DNA of 64,000 bases, taken from assembly GCA_029261815.1 (NCBI GenBank), contig JAJDAQ010000118.1:1-64000 (forward strand). Reading direction: 5' to 3'. Every line of letters begins with the position of its first letter. The first letter of the stretch is position 1. This document shows positions 47,109 through 55,503 of this stretch, piece by piece. This DNA is from Deltaproteobacteria bacterium. GTDB lineage: Bacteria; Myxococcota_A; UBA9160; UBA6930. Below the pieces are notes generated by a model. It had not been told where the DNA came from. It searched no databases and saw only the letters and a list, made by a program, of their open reading frames with translations. The translations under genes were made by a program, and so were the position numbers.

Positions 47109-49273
47109 GGCATCACCCCTTCGCTGAAGAGGGCATCGAGCGCGGCCCCGAGAGTGGCCGAGTCGCCACCCCGGGTCAGGGCCCGACCCACCTGATCCCT
47201 GCTGTCATGGAATGTCCGCACCGTGTCGCCGACGGCAACATCAAACTCGACCGAAATCACATCGGGAAGGACGCGTTGGATGTCTCCGAGCTCGGGAATG
47301 CGCATGACCGTCCCGGCGTGGGTCGCGCCGAGCGTGTGCGCGGCGGCCGGCGTCGTCACCCCGTCGATCCGCACGGATTCCGGGGCCTCTCCAAGTGCCG
47401 CCTGGATCGCGAAGTGCGCCAGATCGAAACCGGTCGATTCGCGCACCAGGTCACGAATTCCATTCCCGCCGAGACGTGGCGACATTTCCAGCACCACCGG
47501 CATGCCATCCGGACCCAGCCGAACGTCCGCGTTCAGGACGCCGCATTCGAAGTCGGCCGCCTGGACATGGGCCTGCAGCTCTCCCGCGATGCGGGCCTCG
47601 AGCGCCGGCGACAGGCCCGACGGCAGGAGGTGTCCGCGCACTCCGCAACCGTCGAGGCGCTTTCGGGTCACGAAGAAGTGAACGAGCTGCCCGGCGAGGA
47701 CAACGCCGTCTCCGCCGAACTCATCTCCCTCGACAAAGCGCTCGACGCGCGCGCGACCGGAAAAACTCACGTCGATGGCTTCCGCGACCGCGCGTGCCAT
47801 GCCCTCGCTGTCACCGCCGTCCACGACTCGCACGGCGCGCGAACCCGAACGGTCGACCGGCTTCACGACGTAGCGACCCTGCCCCATCGACTTGTCATCG
47901 AGTTCTTCGGTCGAGGCACAAACGAAACCGTCGGGGGCGCGCAGGCCCGCGCGCGCCTGGAAGGCGCGGAAGCGCTCCTTGTCGAGCCAGTCTCGCGATG
48001 CGAGCCCGGTCGCATCCCGCAGACCCAGCGCTTGCGCCACGGCGGCCACACCCGGGACCGCAACATCGGAGGCCGCGGTCATGACCGCATGAACGGGGGA
48101 ATCGGTCGCCGCACGAACGAGTGCCGCGGTGTCGCGGGTACTGACGTTCCATTGCTCATGGGACCATTCGTGGGCCGGATTCGAGGGCACATTGTCGGCC
48201 GTGACCACGTGGAGACCCATCTCGACGGCGCGCTGAACGAATGGAAGCTGGAGCGCACTGGCACCGAGAACGAGCAGTCGCGAGCGTTCCCGAGGCGCCT
48301 GTTCCCGCGCCGCGGTCGCTGGGTTGCCCCGCTCTTCGCGGATCACATGACGCGGTTGGCCGGTGACTTCGGCGACAACGCGCTGCACGTACTCGCCGAC
48401 GATGCCGATCGACAACAACATCGTGCCGGCAATGAACGTGAGCAGCAGGACCAGCGTCGCGAACCCGGGCTCCTGGATATAGCCAAGCGCCCACCGTCCC
48501 AGGTAGAAGAGCGAGAGGACGAAGGAGCCCAACGCGACGCCGAACCCCGCGACGGTCATCACACGCAGGGGCGCGAGCGAGGCCTGGAAGACGTTGTCGA
48601 GTCCGAGCTCGATGAGTCCACCCCAGGTGTAGCCAGACTCCCCATGGACTCGGTCGTGGTGGTCCACCTCGACGTTCATCCGGTGCTGCGGCTGTGTGCT
48701 TTGCAGGATCAGCGCGCCGAGTTGCGGGCGCCGCGTGTCGTACGAACAAAGCACCTGCGCCACCGAGCGACGGATCAGACGAAAGCTCGTCGTCTGGAAG
48801 TCCTCGGGTTTGCCGTAGAAACGCTTGTAGAGCGCGGAGACGATTCGACTTCCGACGTTGCGCAACAGGCTGTGCCGCTTCCGCGCGTACGCACCAATGA
48901 TGACGTCCATCTCCGGGTTCTCGGCAGCCGCGCGCAGGAGCTTCGGAATTTCTTCCGGCGGGGTTTGGAGATCGTCATCCAGCGTCGCCACCCAATCGCC
49001 GGTGGCGTGCTCCATTCCAGCCAATGTCGCCCGGAACTGGCCCACGTTGAACTGGAGCCGCATCGCGCGCACCCAGCCACGGTCTTGTGCGGCCTCTTCC
49101 AGGGCCGGCCAGGTCACCGAATCGGGTGAGGCGTCGTCCACCAGGATCAGTTCACGGCGGCCCTTCAAGTCGCGCGTCGCGTGATCGATGCGATTCACGA
49201 GATCGGCCGTCCACGCTCCGCTACGGAAGCACGGCACCACGATCGTCAGCGATTCGCGAAAACACGCCTGCAC
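47105..49273 (-). CDS. fusion: ArnC/GtrB-like GT2 glycosyltransferase with TM helices plus ATP-grasp ligase domain
   Basis: GT2: LTIVVPCFRSGAW...ILVDDASPD...TLDDDLQTPPEEIPKLL, two TM helices (AGFGVALGSFVLSLFYLG; LVLLLTFIAGTMLLSIGIVGEYV). ATP-grasp: LLVLGASALQLPFVQRAVEMGLHVVTADNVPSNPA...RYVVKPVDRSGSRAV...VVLEMSPRLGGNGI. One uninterrupted 722-aa ORF. Confidence 0.88.
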   Translation of the reverse strand: MQACFRESLTIVVPCFRSGAWTADLVNRIDHATRDLKGRRELILVDDASPDSVTWPALEEAAQDRGWVRAMRLQFNVGQFRATLAGMEHATGDWVATLDDDLQTPPEEIPKLLRAAAENPEMDVIIGAYARKRHSLLRNVGSRIVSALYKRFYGKPEDFQTTSFRLIRRSVAQVLCSYDTRRPQLGALILQSTQPQHRMNVEVDHHDRVHGESGYTWGGLIELGLDNVFQASLAPLRVMTVAGFGVALGSFVLSLFYLGRWALGYIQEPGFATLVLLLTFIAGTMLLSIGIVGEYVQRVVAEVTGQPRHVIREERGNPATAAREQAPRERSRLLVLGASALQLPFVQRAVEMGLHVVTADNVPSNPAHEWSHEQWNVSTRDTAALVRAATDSPVHAVMTAASDVAVPGVAAVAQALGLRDATGLASRDWLDKERFRAFQARAGLRAPDGFVCASTEELDDKSMGQGRYVVKPVDRSGSRAVRVVDGGDSEGMARAVAEAIDVSFSGRARVERFVEGDEFGGDGVVLAGQLVHFFVTRKRLDGCGVRGHLLPSGLSPALEARIAGELQAHVQAADFECGVLNADVRLGPDGMPVVLEMSPRLGGNGIRDLVRESTGFDLAHFAIQAALGEAPESVRIDGVTTPAAAHTLGATHAGTVMRIPELGDIQRVLPDVISVEFDVAVGDTVRTFHDSRDQVGRALTRGGDSATLGAALDALFSEGVMP

Positions 49274-49403
49274 CAGGAACTCCCAGTTCGACCTGTCGGA
49301 CGGCGATGCCCGACATCAGGTGGGTGGGAAGCGGAACGCGGAAGGGTCCGGTTTTCTGGGCGACGCGCGGCGGAATCGTCGTCATCCTTCACTGCAGACG
49401 CCA

Positions 49404-50966
49404 ATGATTGACCCTGAGAAGCTCCAGACCTGGCTCAGCCGCCCCCTCCGGGGACTAATTGCGGCCGCTCTGCTGGTTTCCGCTTCTGGATTTTGGGGCT
49501 TTACCTTGGGCGCTGATGAAGGGTGGAACCTCGTCAGTGTAGCCGCCGTGATCGGCCAGCCGGAGATTGCGTACGAAAACGCCCCCGTACTATCGAGTAC
49601 CGGCCTCTACGCGGCCCTTCACGGTGCCGCCTTTCGTCTCGGGATCGAACAGCTGGCCGTGCATCGCGCGCTGTCACTTGGCGCGGCCCTGGTTGCCTGG
49701 TGGTTGGCGCTGCAGCTCCTACCCCGCGAATCTCGCGGGCCCGATGCCGGATGGCTCGTCGCAGCCGGAATCGCGGCCGCTCCCGGAGCGATCACATTCG
49801 CCAGCCTCGCCTTCGCGGAATGGCTGGCCGCCGCTCTCGTGGTGGGATTCGTCGTGGCCCTCGAACGCGACGGGAGCCGCGGGTGGGGTCGCAGCCTCAT
49901 TTGCGCAGGACTCCTCGGGCTGGCGATGGCCACACGATCGACCGCGATCGCGGTGGTTCCCGGGTTCCTGATCTGGTCGTGGATCGGGCCTGCGGGCCGC
50001 TTCGAACGGGTTCGCGACGCCGTCATCATCGCCGCACTGGCCGGGGCCCTGTTCATGGGCTTTACGGCCGCATACTCGTCGATGGCGCCAACGACGACGG
50101 TCGCCACAGAGACGCTGACAACGATGGGCTTGCAGGGCCTGGTTCCCGACTACCCACGGCTGATGAATCGGTGGCTCGTCGGCGAGCGGCTCCTCCCCAT
50201 CGCCTCCCTGGTAGCCGCGAGCGTCCTGCTGATCGGCTGGGGCGTGCGTCGAGCGGGCCGCCTCCCCCCTTGGAGTCTGCTGCTCGCCATGGCATGGAGT
50301 GGCTGGGCCTTGTGGATGTTGCGTGCTCCGATCGCGCATCTCCGCTACCTCTGGCCCGCCGTCGCATTGCTAGGCGTTGGCGTGGGGCTCGGCCTCGCGA
50401 TGCTGGCACGCCGCGAAGGGCGTCACTCGCGAACCATCGCACTCGCGCTGGCGATTGGCATCACCATCGGTCCGGTCATGAGCGCGACACGTCACCTGGT
50501 CAACGGGAATAGCGACATCATCGCCTGGGAGTGGTCGGGCGAGGCCGCGCTCTCGTACACGCGCCGTTTCCAGCAAGTGCGCGACCAACGCGACATCGCA
50601 GCGTGGATGCAGGCAAACGTGCCCGCAAGCGAAGAGATCGCGATCTTCTCCCAGCCCTACGCGATGCGCTTCCTGTCTCGCCGGAATCTCGTCTCCATGT
50701 GGAACTACGCGGACGCATCCGAGGTGCGCTGGAAGAGTGAGAGGCGGCCTGTCTGGATTCTCCTTCAACCCACCAATCATGCCTTTCGCTACCTCCCGGC
50801 CGCCGCGATGAACTGGATCGCAGCGGCATGCACGCTCGAAGCCCAGTTCGGCGCCTACGTGCTCTACCGCGTTGACGGCCCCTGGCCCGAATCCGCGACA
50901 CCGTTCCGGCTGGAAGGTCGTCCCTACGAGACCTACCCACTCGCGGCGCCTCGATTCGGCGGATGA
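49404..50966 (+). CDS. GT39/ArnT-like multi-TM glycosyltransferase
   Basis: ATG 49404; N-terminal FTLGADEGWNLVSVAAVIGQPEI acidic loop after TM1, about 10 TM segments. Confidence 0.72.
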   Translation: MIDPEKLQTWLSRPLRGLIAAALLVSASGFWGFTLGADEGWNLVSVAAVIGQPEIAYENAPVLSSTGLYAALHGAAFRLGIEQLAVHRALSLGAALVAWWLALQLLPRESRGPDAGWLVAAGIAAAPGAITFASLAFAEWLAAALVVGFVVALERDGSRGWGRSLICAGLLGLAMATRSTAIAVVPGFLIWSWIGPAGRFERVRDAVIIAALAGALFMGFTAAYSSMAPTTTVATETLTTMGLQGLVPDYPRLMNRWLVGERLLPIASLVAASVLLIGWGVRRAGRLPPWSLLLAMAWSGWALWMLRAPIAHLRYLWPAVALLGVGVGLGLAMLARREGRHSRTIALALAIGITIGPVMSATRHLVNGNSDIIAWEWSGEAALSYTRRFQQVRDQRDIAAWMQANVPASEEIAIFSQPYAMRFLSRRNLVSMWNYADASEVRWKSERRPVWILLQPTNHAFRYLPAAAMNWIAAACTLEAQFGAYVLYRVDGPWPESATPFRLEGRPYETYPLAAPRFGG

Positions 50967-52027
50967 CCTCCCAGCAAGTCCAGTCAGGGTCGACGGGCCG
51001 GCGATCGAAATGGTTGGGCGTGGGCATGGGTGCCCTACTGCTGGCATTCGCGCTCTGGAACGTGCCACTGGATGCTGTGCGCAGCGCCCTCGCCGAGGTG
51101 TCGATCTTCACACTCGTTGCGATCGCAGCGCTGACACTGCTCCAGCAGGCGTTTCGAACCGCTCGCCAACGCGTCCTCCTCGAACCACTCGCACCCGGGA
51201 TCGGCTGGCGGCGTCAGCTCACCATCTTCTTTGCGGGCTTTCTCGCGATTGCGGTATTCCCCGCGCGCCTCGGAGAGTTTGCACGCCCGGTGCTGCTCGA
51301 GCGTGGCCACGGACTCCCCGTCGCTCGCGGTCTCGCATTCGTCGTCGCCGAGCGGACCCTCGACATGCTGGCCGTGCTGATCGGCCTGGTTTGGGCACTC
51401 GGGGAAGCCGACGCCGGGCACCCCGCCGGTGCAGTGGCCCTCGGGCTGCGGCCGTATCTGGGGGGTGCGGTCGTGCTGCTCGGTTGCGGCTTCGCGGTCG
51501 CCACCTTCTGGGGCCAAGCATGGGTCGCCCGCCTTCCCCGCCCCACGTCGTCCTTCGGTCGCCGGCTCTACGAGGCCGTCACCTCGTTCGTCGCCGCACT
51601 GGCCCAGTTCCGTGGGCCACGCGCGATCGTCGGAGCGGGACTCCTCACCGTTCTTCACTTCGCCTGCATGGTCGGCAGCGCCTGGCTGCTCGCAACCCAG
51701 CTCGAGCTAGGCGACATCCTGACACCGCTGGCCTGCCTCGGGATCCTCGGCATCACCATGATCGGTCTCGCGCTTCCGGCGCCGCCGGCCCAGGTCGGCG
51801 TCTTCGAGGGGTCCGTGGTCGCGGCAACCCTTGTCTTTGGCGTTCCAGAGACGCTCGGCGCCCAGGCGGTGGCCTTCGCCCTCGTCCTGCATTGGTGGCC
51901 CCTTTCGGTGCACGCGATTGCAACGTGGCCACTGCTTGCAGGAGACCGGATGCTTTGGAGAGAGCTGCGGAGTGGCGTTCGACGTGCGGCGTCCGAGACA
52001 CCGCCGCCACCCGAGCAACCCGCCTAG
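50963..52027 (+). CDS. UPF0104/lysylphosphatidylglycerol synthetase TM-region (AglD-like) membrane protein
   Basis: LGVGMGALLLAFALWNVPLDAVRSALAEV...FFAGFLAIAVFPARLGEFARPVLL...FVVAERTLDMLAVL; typical UPF0104 motifs. Confidence 0.82.
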   Translation: MTSQQVQSGSTGRRSKWLGVGMGALLLAFALWNVPLDAVRSALAEVSIFTLVAIAALTLLQQAFRTARQRVLLEPLAPGIGWRRQLTIFFAGFLAIAVFPARLGEFARPVLLERGHGLPVARGLAFVVAERTLDMLAVLIGLVWALGEADAGHPAGAVALGLRPYLGGAVVLLGCGFAVATFWGQAWVARLPRPTSSFGRRLYEAVTSFVAALAQFRGPRAIVGAGLLTVLHFACMVGSAWLLATQLELGDILTPLACLGILGITMIGLALPAPPAQVGVFEGSVVAATLVFGVPETLGAQAVAFALVLHWWPLSVHAIATWPLLAGDRMLWRELRSGVRRAASETPPPPEQPA

Positions 52028-52890
52028 CCCCGTTCGGCCGCGGTCGGTACGCGCGCGACCGCGCAACGCTCGACCGACCATGCGCCCGCCCCTGCGTTCG
52101 AACGTCCGCGGTAACGCCTGGCGATCTCGTCCGCGCCAACGTCTTCCACGAGCGCCAGCCCGTGCGGCTCCAGGAGTCCGGGCAGCGCCTGTGGCGATAC
52201 TGCGAACTGCCACGGCTCGCCCGCCCGCTCCGCCGCTGCCGCGCTCTGCGAGGCCAGGCCGTCGGGCGTGATGTAGGTGAACGCGACCTGACTCCCCGGC
52301 ACAGAGGCTCCGATAAACGCCAACGTCGCCGACACTGCCGGCGGAGAGAGGTACTGACTGACCCCCTCCCACAGAAACGCCGTCGGGCTGTCCGGTGCCA
52401 TCCCGGCGCGCGCCAACGCGTCGCTGAGTGACTCGGTCTCAAAGTCGATGGGCGCAGACACGATCGCGCGCGGCCTGGGTGCGCGGCCAAGGCGCTCGGC
52501 CCGCCATCGCAAATTGACGGCACGGTCGAGTTCGAAAACGGGAGTCGCTGCGTCCTCGGCGATTCGGAACGCGCGACTGTCGAGACCCACCCCCAGGATC
52601 ACGCCCTGTTCGCACGCCGCGAGGCCCTGGCGGAACGCATCGTCGAGGTAGCGCGTGCGCAAGACCAACCCCTCGAGAACACTCGGAAAGCGCCACTCGA
52701 AGATCGCTTCGAGCGCCCACCGGACCGGCGGAAGCCCGCAGGCTCGCGCGGCGAAACGTGCGGCGGGGCTCAGCAAGAGCCCGGCTGCGAACGGATCCTC
52801 GAAGAGGCGTTCGTGCGGGGACCGACTCGACTCGATGGCCCGACTCATCGCGACCGACTGCGCGGTTCGGCTCGGACCCGGTTCCGTCAC
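52024..52890 (-). CDS. SAM-dependent methyltransferase, LCMT/TIGR00027-like
   Basis: GTG 52890; PSRTAQSVAMSRAIESSRSPHERLFEDPFA...GVILGVGLDSRAFR...VFELDRAVN...FLWEGVSQYL. Confidence 0.88.
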   Translation of the reverse strand: MTEPGPSRTAQSVAMSRAIESSRSPHERLFEDPFAAGLLLSPAARFAARACGLPPVRWALEAIFEWRFPSVLEGLVLRTRYLDDAFRQGLAACEQGVILGVGLDSRAFRIAEDAATPVFELDRAVNLRWRAERLGRAPRPRAIVSAPIDFETESLSDALARAGMAPDSPTAFLWEGVSQYLSPPAVSATLAFIGASVPGSQVAFTYITPDGLASQSAAAAERAGEPWQFAVSPQALPGLLEPHGLALVEDVGADEIARRYRGRSNAGAGAWSVERCAVARVPTAAERG

Positions 52891-53069
52891 GCGTTTACTC
52901 CATTCCGGCCATCGCGCGAAGCGCGGCCGCCGTCGGATCTTGGCATCGGCGCGGGTGGAATGCGATGCCGATCCACGATTCCTTTCCCTCGGTCGCCCGG
53001 TCGAGGATCCGATACCCTCGGCCCGGAACACACCGGACTCGCCCGTGCGATTCCGACGGAGGGACCTCG

Positions 53070-53819
53070 ATGAGCAGTGAACTGCTGGCCTTTGTCGCCT
53101 TGGCTGTCACAGGAACGGCAACGCTCCTCTGGTTTCGGGCGATGCAACGGGTCGCCATCCCACACGACCGGAGTCGATTCGTCGCGGCCTGGGTCGGCGG
53201 CGCGTTGCTGGGCGCGCTGGCACTCTGGAGCGGTGACGGCGCGCTGACGGCCATTCCCGCAGGACTGGCGCTCTTCATGGGCACCATGTTTACGATGCTC
53301 TTCGCCATCAGCCGACAGGTCGCGGCCCCCGACGTCATCTCGGTCGGCGATCGGCTGCCGACCTTTGTGGCGCTCGACGAGCACGGAAATCGCGTCGACC
53401 AGACCGCCCTCGCCGGGCACCCGACATTGATCAAGTTCTTCCGTGGGCACTGGTGACCCTACTGTGTCGCCGAGTTACGGCGATGGGAAGAACTTCGACC
53501 CGAGTTCGACGCGCGCGGAATCGAGATCGTCACGATCAGCACGGACCTCCCCGGCGAGATTGCCTCCGGACGGAAGAAGCACGGTCTGAAGGCGCTGATG
53601 TTGTCGGACCGGGAACTCGAAGCCACGGACCAATTTGGCCTGCGGAACCAGGGCATCCATTCCGGGCTGCCGGTTGGCGGTGCAAAGGCACTGCCCGTGC
53701 CGACCTCGATCCTTGCCGATGCCGACGGCCGCGTCCTGTGGATCGACCAAAGCGAGAACTATCAACAGCGCTCGGACCCCGAAGTCGTCCGCGCGGCCCT
53801 GAACACCCACTTCGCCTGA
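53070..53819 (+). CDS. probable membrane-anchored selenocysteine-containing AhpC/TSA-type redoxin (UGA at 53454-53456 = Sec)
   Basis: ORF track has 52758..53456 (ending HPTLIKFFRGHW*) and 53598..53819. They share one frame, with an in-frame TGA directly followed by CCC TAC TGT: FFRGHW-U-PYCVAELRRWEELRPEFDARGIEIVTISTD...NTHFA*. Family members normally carry Cys at this position (RGxWCPYC). About three N-terminal TM helices. Confidence 0.85.
53465..53485 (+). promoter_or_regulatory. bacterial SECIS-like hairpin
   Basis: TCGCCG-AGTTA-CGGCGA: 6 perfect base pairs (53467-53472/53478-53483) plus G-U extensions; 5-nt loop with G in the first two positions; loop begins 17 nt downstream of the UGA. 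Confidence 0.75.
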
Positions 53820-53843
53820 ACCGGCGAGGCTGAAGGAGCGAAC

Positions 53844-54599
53844 ATGGATCTTGGACTGGCCGGCCACGGGGTCGTGATTACTGGCGGGAGCAAGGGCATC
53901 GGCCGCGCCACGGCACTCGCCTTCGCGGACGAGGGTGCCAACGTCGCGATCTGCGCCCGGTCGGCGGACGCACTCGAAGACACCCGGAAGGCGATCGAGA
54001 GCCGCGGCGTGAAGGCATTCGCAGCCTCGTGCGACGTTTCCGACGGCCCGGCTCTCGAGGCTTTCCTCGATGACGCCAAGGCCGCACTCGGCAACATCCG
54101 GGTCCTGGTCAACAACGCGTCGGGCTTCGGCGTGTCGGACGATGAAGCGGGTTGGCAGCGCGGTTTCGAGATCGACATGATGGCGTCCGTACGCGCGACC
54201 TGGAAGGTCACGCCTTGGCTGGCCGAAGCCGGCGGCGGGGCGATCATCCACATCGCCTCGACATCGGGACTCGAAGCCGGTTCGCCGCCGCCCTACGCCG
54301 CAGTAAAAGCGGCCCTGATCAGCCACTCCAAGACGTTGGCGATCAATCTCGCACCCCAGAACATCCGCGTGAATACGATCGCGCCGGGGTCGATCGAGTT
54401 TCCAGGCGGAATGTGGGAGACGATCCAGAAGGTGAACGCACCCGCTTACGAATCGATCCGTGACTCGATTCCCTTCGGCCGACTGGGAACCGCTGAAGAA
54501 GTCGCCGCCGCCGTGGTCTTCGTCGCGTCTGCACCGGCGAGCTGGATCACGGGTGTGACGCTTTCGGTCGACGGCGGCCAACACAAGGGCAATCTATAG
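53844..54599 (+). CDS. SDR family oxidoreductase (3-oxoacyl-ACP reductase-like)
   Basis: GVVITGGSKGIGRATALAFADEG, NNASGFG, YAAVKAALISHSK. Confidence 0.9.
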   Translation: MDLGLAGHGVVITGGSKGIGRATALAFADEGANVAICARSADALEDTRKAIESRGVKAFAASCDVSDGPALEAFLDDAKAALGNIRVLVNNASGFGVSDDEAGWQRGFEIDMMASVRATWKVTPWLAEAGGGAIIHIASTSGLEAGSPPPYAAVKAALISHSKTLAINLAPQNIRVNTIAPGSIEFPGGMWETIQKVNAPAYESIRDSIPFGRLGTAEEVAAAVVFVASAPASWITGVTLSVDGGQHKGNL

Positions 54600-54619
54600 A
54601 CGGCAAAGCCGCTCGGTCG

Positions 54620-55498
54620 TCAGAACTCGTAGCCGCCGATTCCGTAGAAGCCGCTCGACGCCGTGAACTCGCCCGTATAGTGCGGCCAGGGCGCTACGCC
54701 CTCGGGCGCCTCCGGATGGTCGCCTAGCACGGTGACACGGTGCAGGAGACGGCGCTCCGCCGTGTCGTCCACGACCGCATGGAGCGTCACCCGCTCGTCC
54801 CACAGGGCCACATCGCCCGATGTCCAGCGGTGGCGGCAGCTGAATTTGATCTGCTCCTGCCAACGGAAGAGATAGGCCAACAAGGCCTGGCTCTCGGGTC
54901 GCGAGAGCTGCGGAATGCGACGGCTGAACTGTTTGTTCACGTAGAGGCTTCGACGACCCGTGTCCGGGTGCACGCGCACGACGGGGTGTTCGGCTTTTCG
55001 ATCCCCAGGACCGGCGGCCTCGTGGATACATGTCAGCCGCGACAGGAACTCCTGCATGGGAACCGACAGCGAGTCGAACACGTCCTGGCAGCTGATCCAC
55101 ATGGTGTCTCCGCCGTGCGGCGGGCTGTCGACCATGTGGAGGAGCGCGGCCACCGGCGGCGCTTCCGAGAACGTCACATCCGTGTGCCAGAGATCGGCTT
55201 TGGGCGTCGCCGAGGTGTCCAGCTCGCATACTTCGGGCACGCGGTCATCGGCCTTCGGGATGTAGGGGTGGACTTCCAGGGGGCCAAATAGCATTCCGAT
55301 GTCTCGGAGTCCTTCGAGGGTCGGCGCCAACCCCGGAAGGAACAGCACCTGGTGATCGACCAGCGCCGCCTGCAGCGCCGCGGCCGTATCCGGCCCCATC
55401 GTGCCCGGATCGAGACCAAGCACTTCCGCACCCAGCCTTCCGCCAACAGGCTTGATCTCCAGCGGACTGGACGCGTTCATCGGGCTCCTCGCAGACAA
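54620..55498 (-). CDS. TauD/TfdA family Fe(II)/2-oxoglutarate-dependent dioxygenase
   Basis: LWHTDVTFSEAPPVAALLHMVDSPPHGGDTMW (HxD) ... GDVALWDERVTLHAVVDD (distal His); VHPDTGRRSLYVN. Confidence 0.92.
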   Translation of the reverse strand: MSARSPMNASSPLEIKPVGGRLGAEVLGLDPGTMGPDTAAALQAALVDHQVLFLPGLAPTLEGLRDIGMLFGPLEVHPYIPKADDRVPEVCELDTSATPKADLWHTDVTFSEAPPVAALLHMVDSPPHGGDTMWISCQDVFDSLSVPMQEFLSRLTCIHEAAGPGDRKAEHPVVRVHPDTGRRSLYVNKQFSRRIPQLSRPESQALLAYLFRWQEQIKFSCRHRWTSGDVALWDERVTLHAVVDDTAERRLLHRVTVLGDHPEAPEGVAPWPHYTGEFTASSGFYGIGGYEF

Positions 55499-55503
55499 TT
55501 GAG

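Noticed and set aside
46736-49129. 797-aa plus-strand ORF
   Set aside because: Antisense to the GT2-ATP-grasp fusion and the start of the FAD oxidoreductase; no plausible fold or motifs.
52758-53456. Reading the redoxin as a pseudogene or two separate genes
   Set aside because: The single TGA is exactly at the redox Cys position, the frame continues perfectly, and a SECIS-like hairpin follows; selenocysteine is the more economical explanation.
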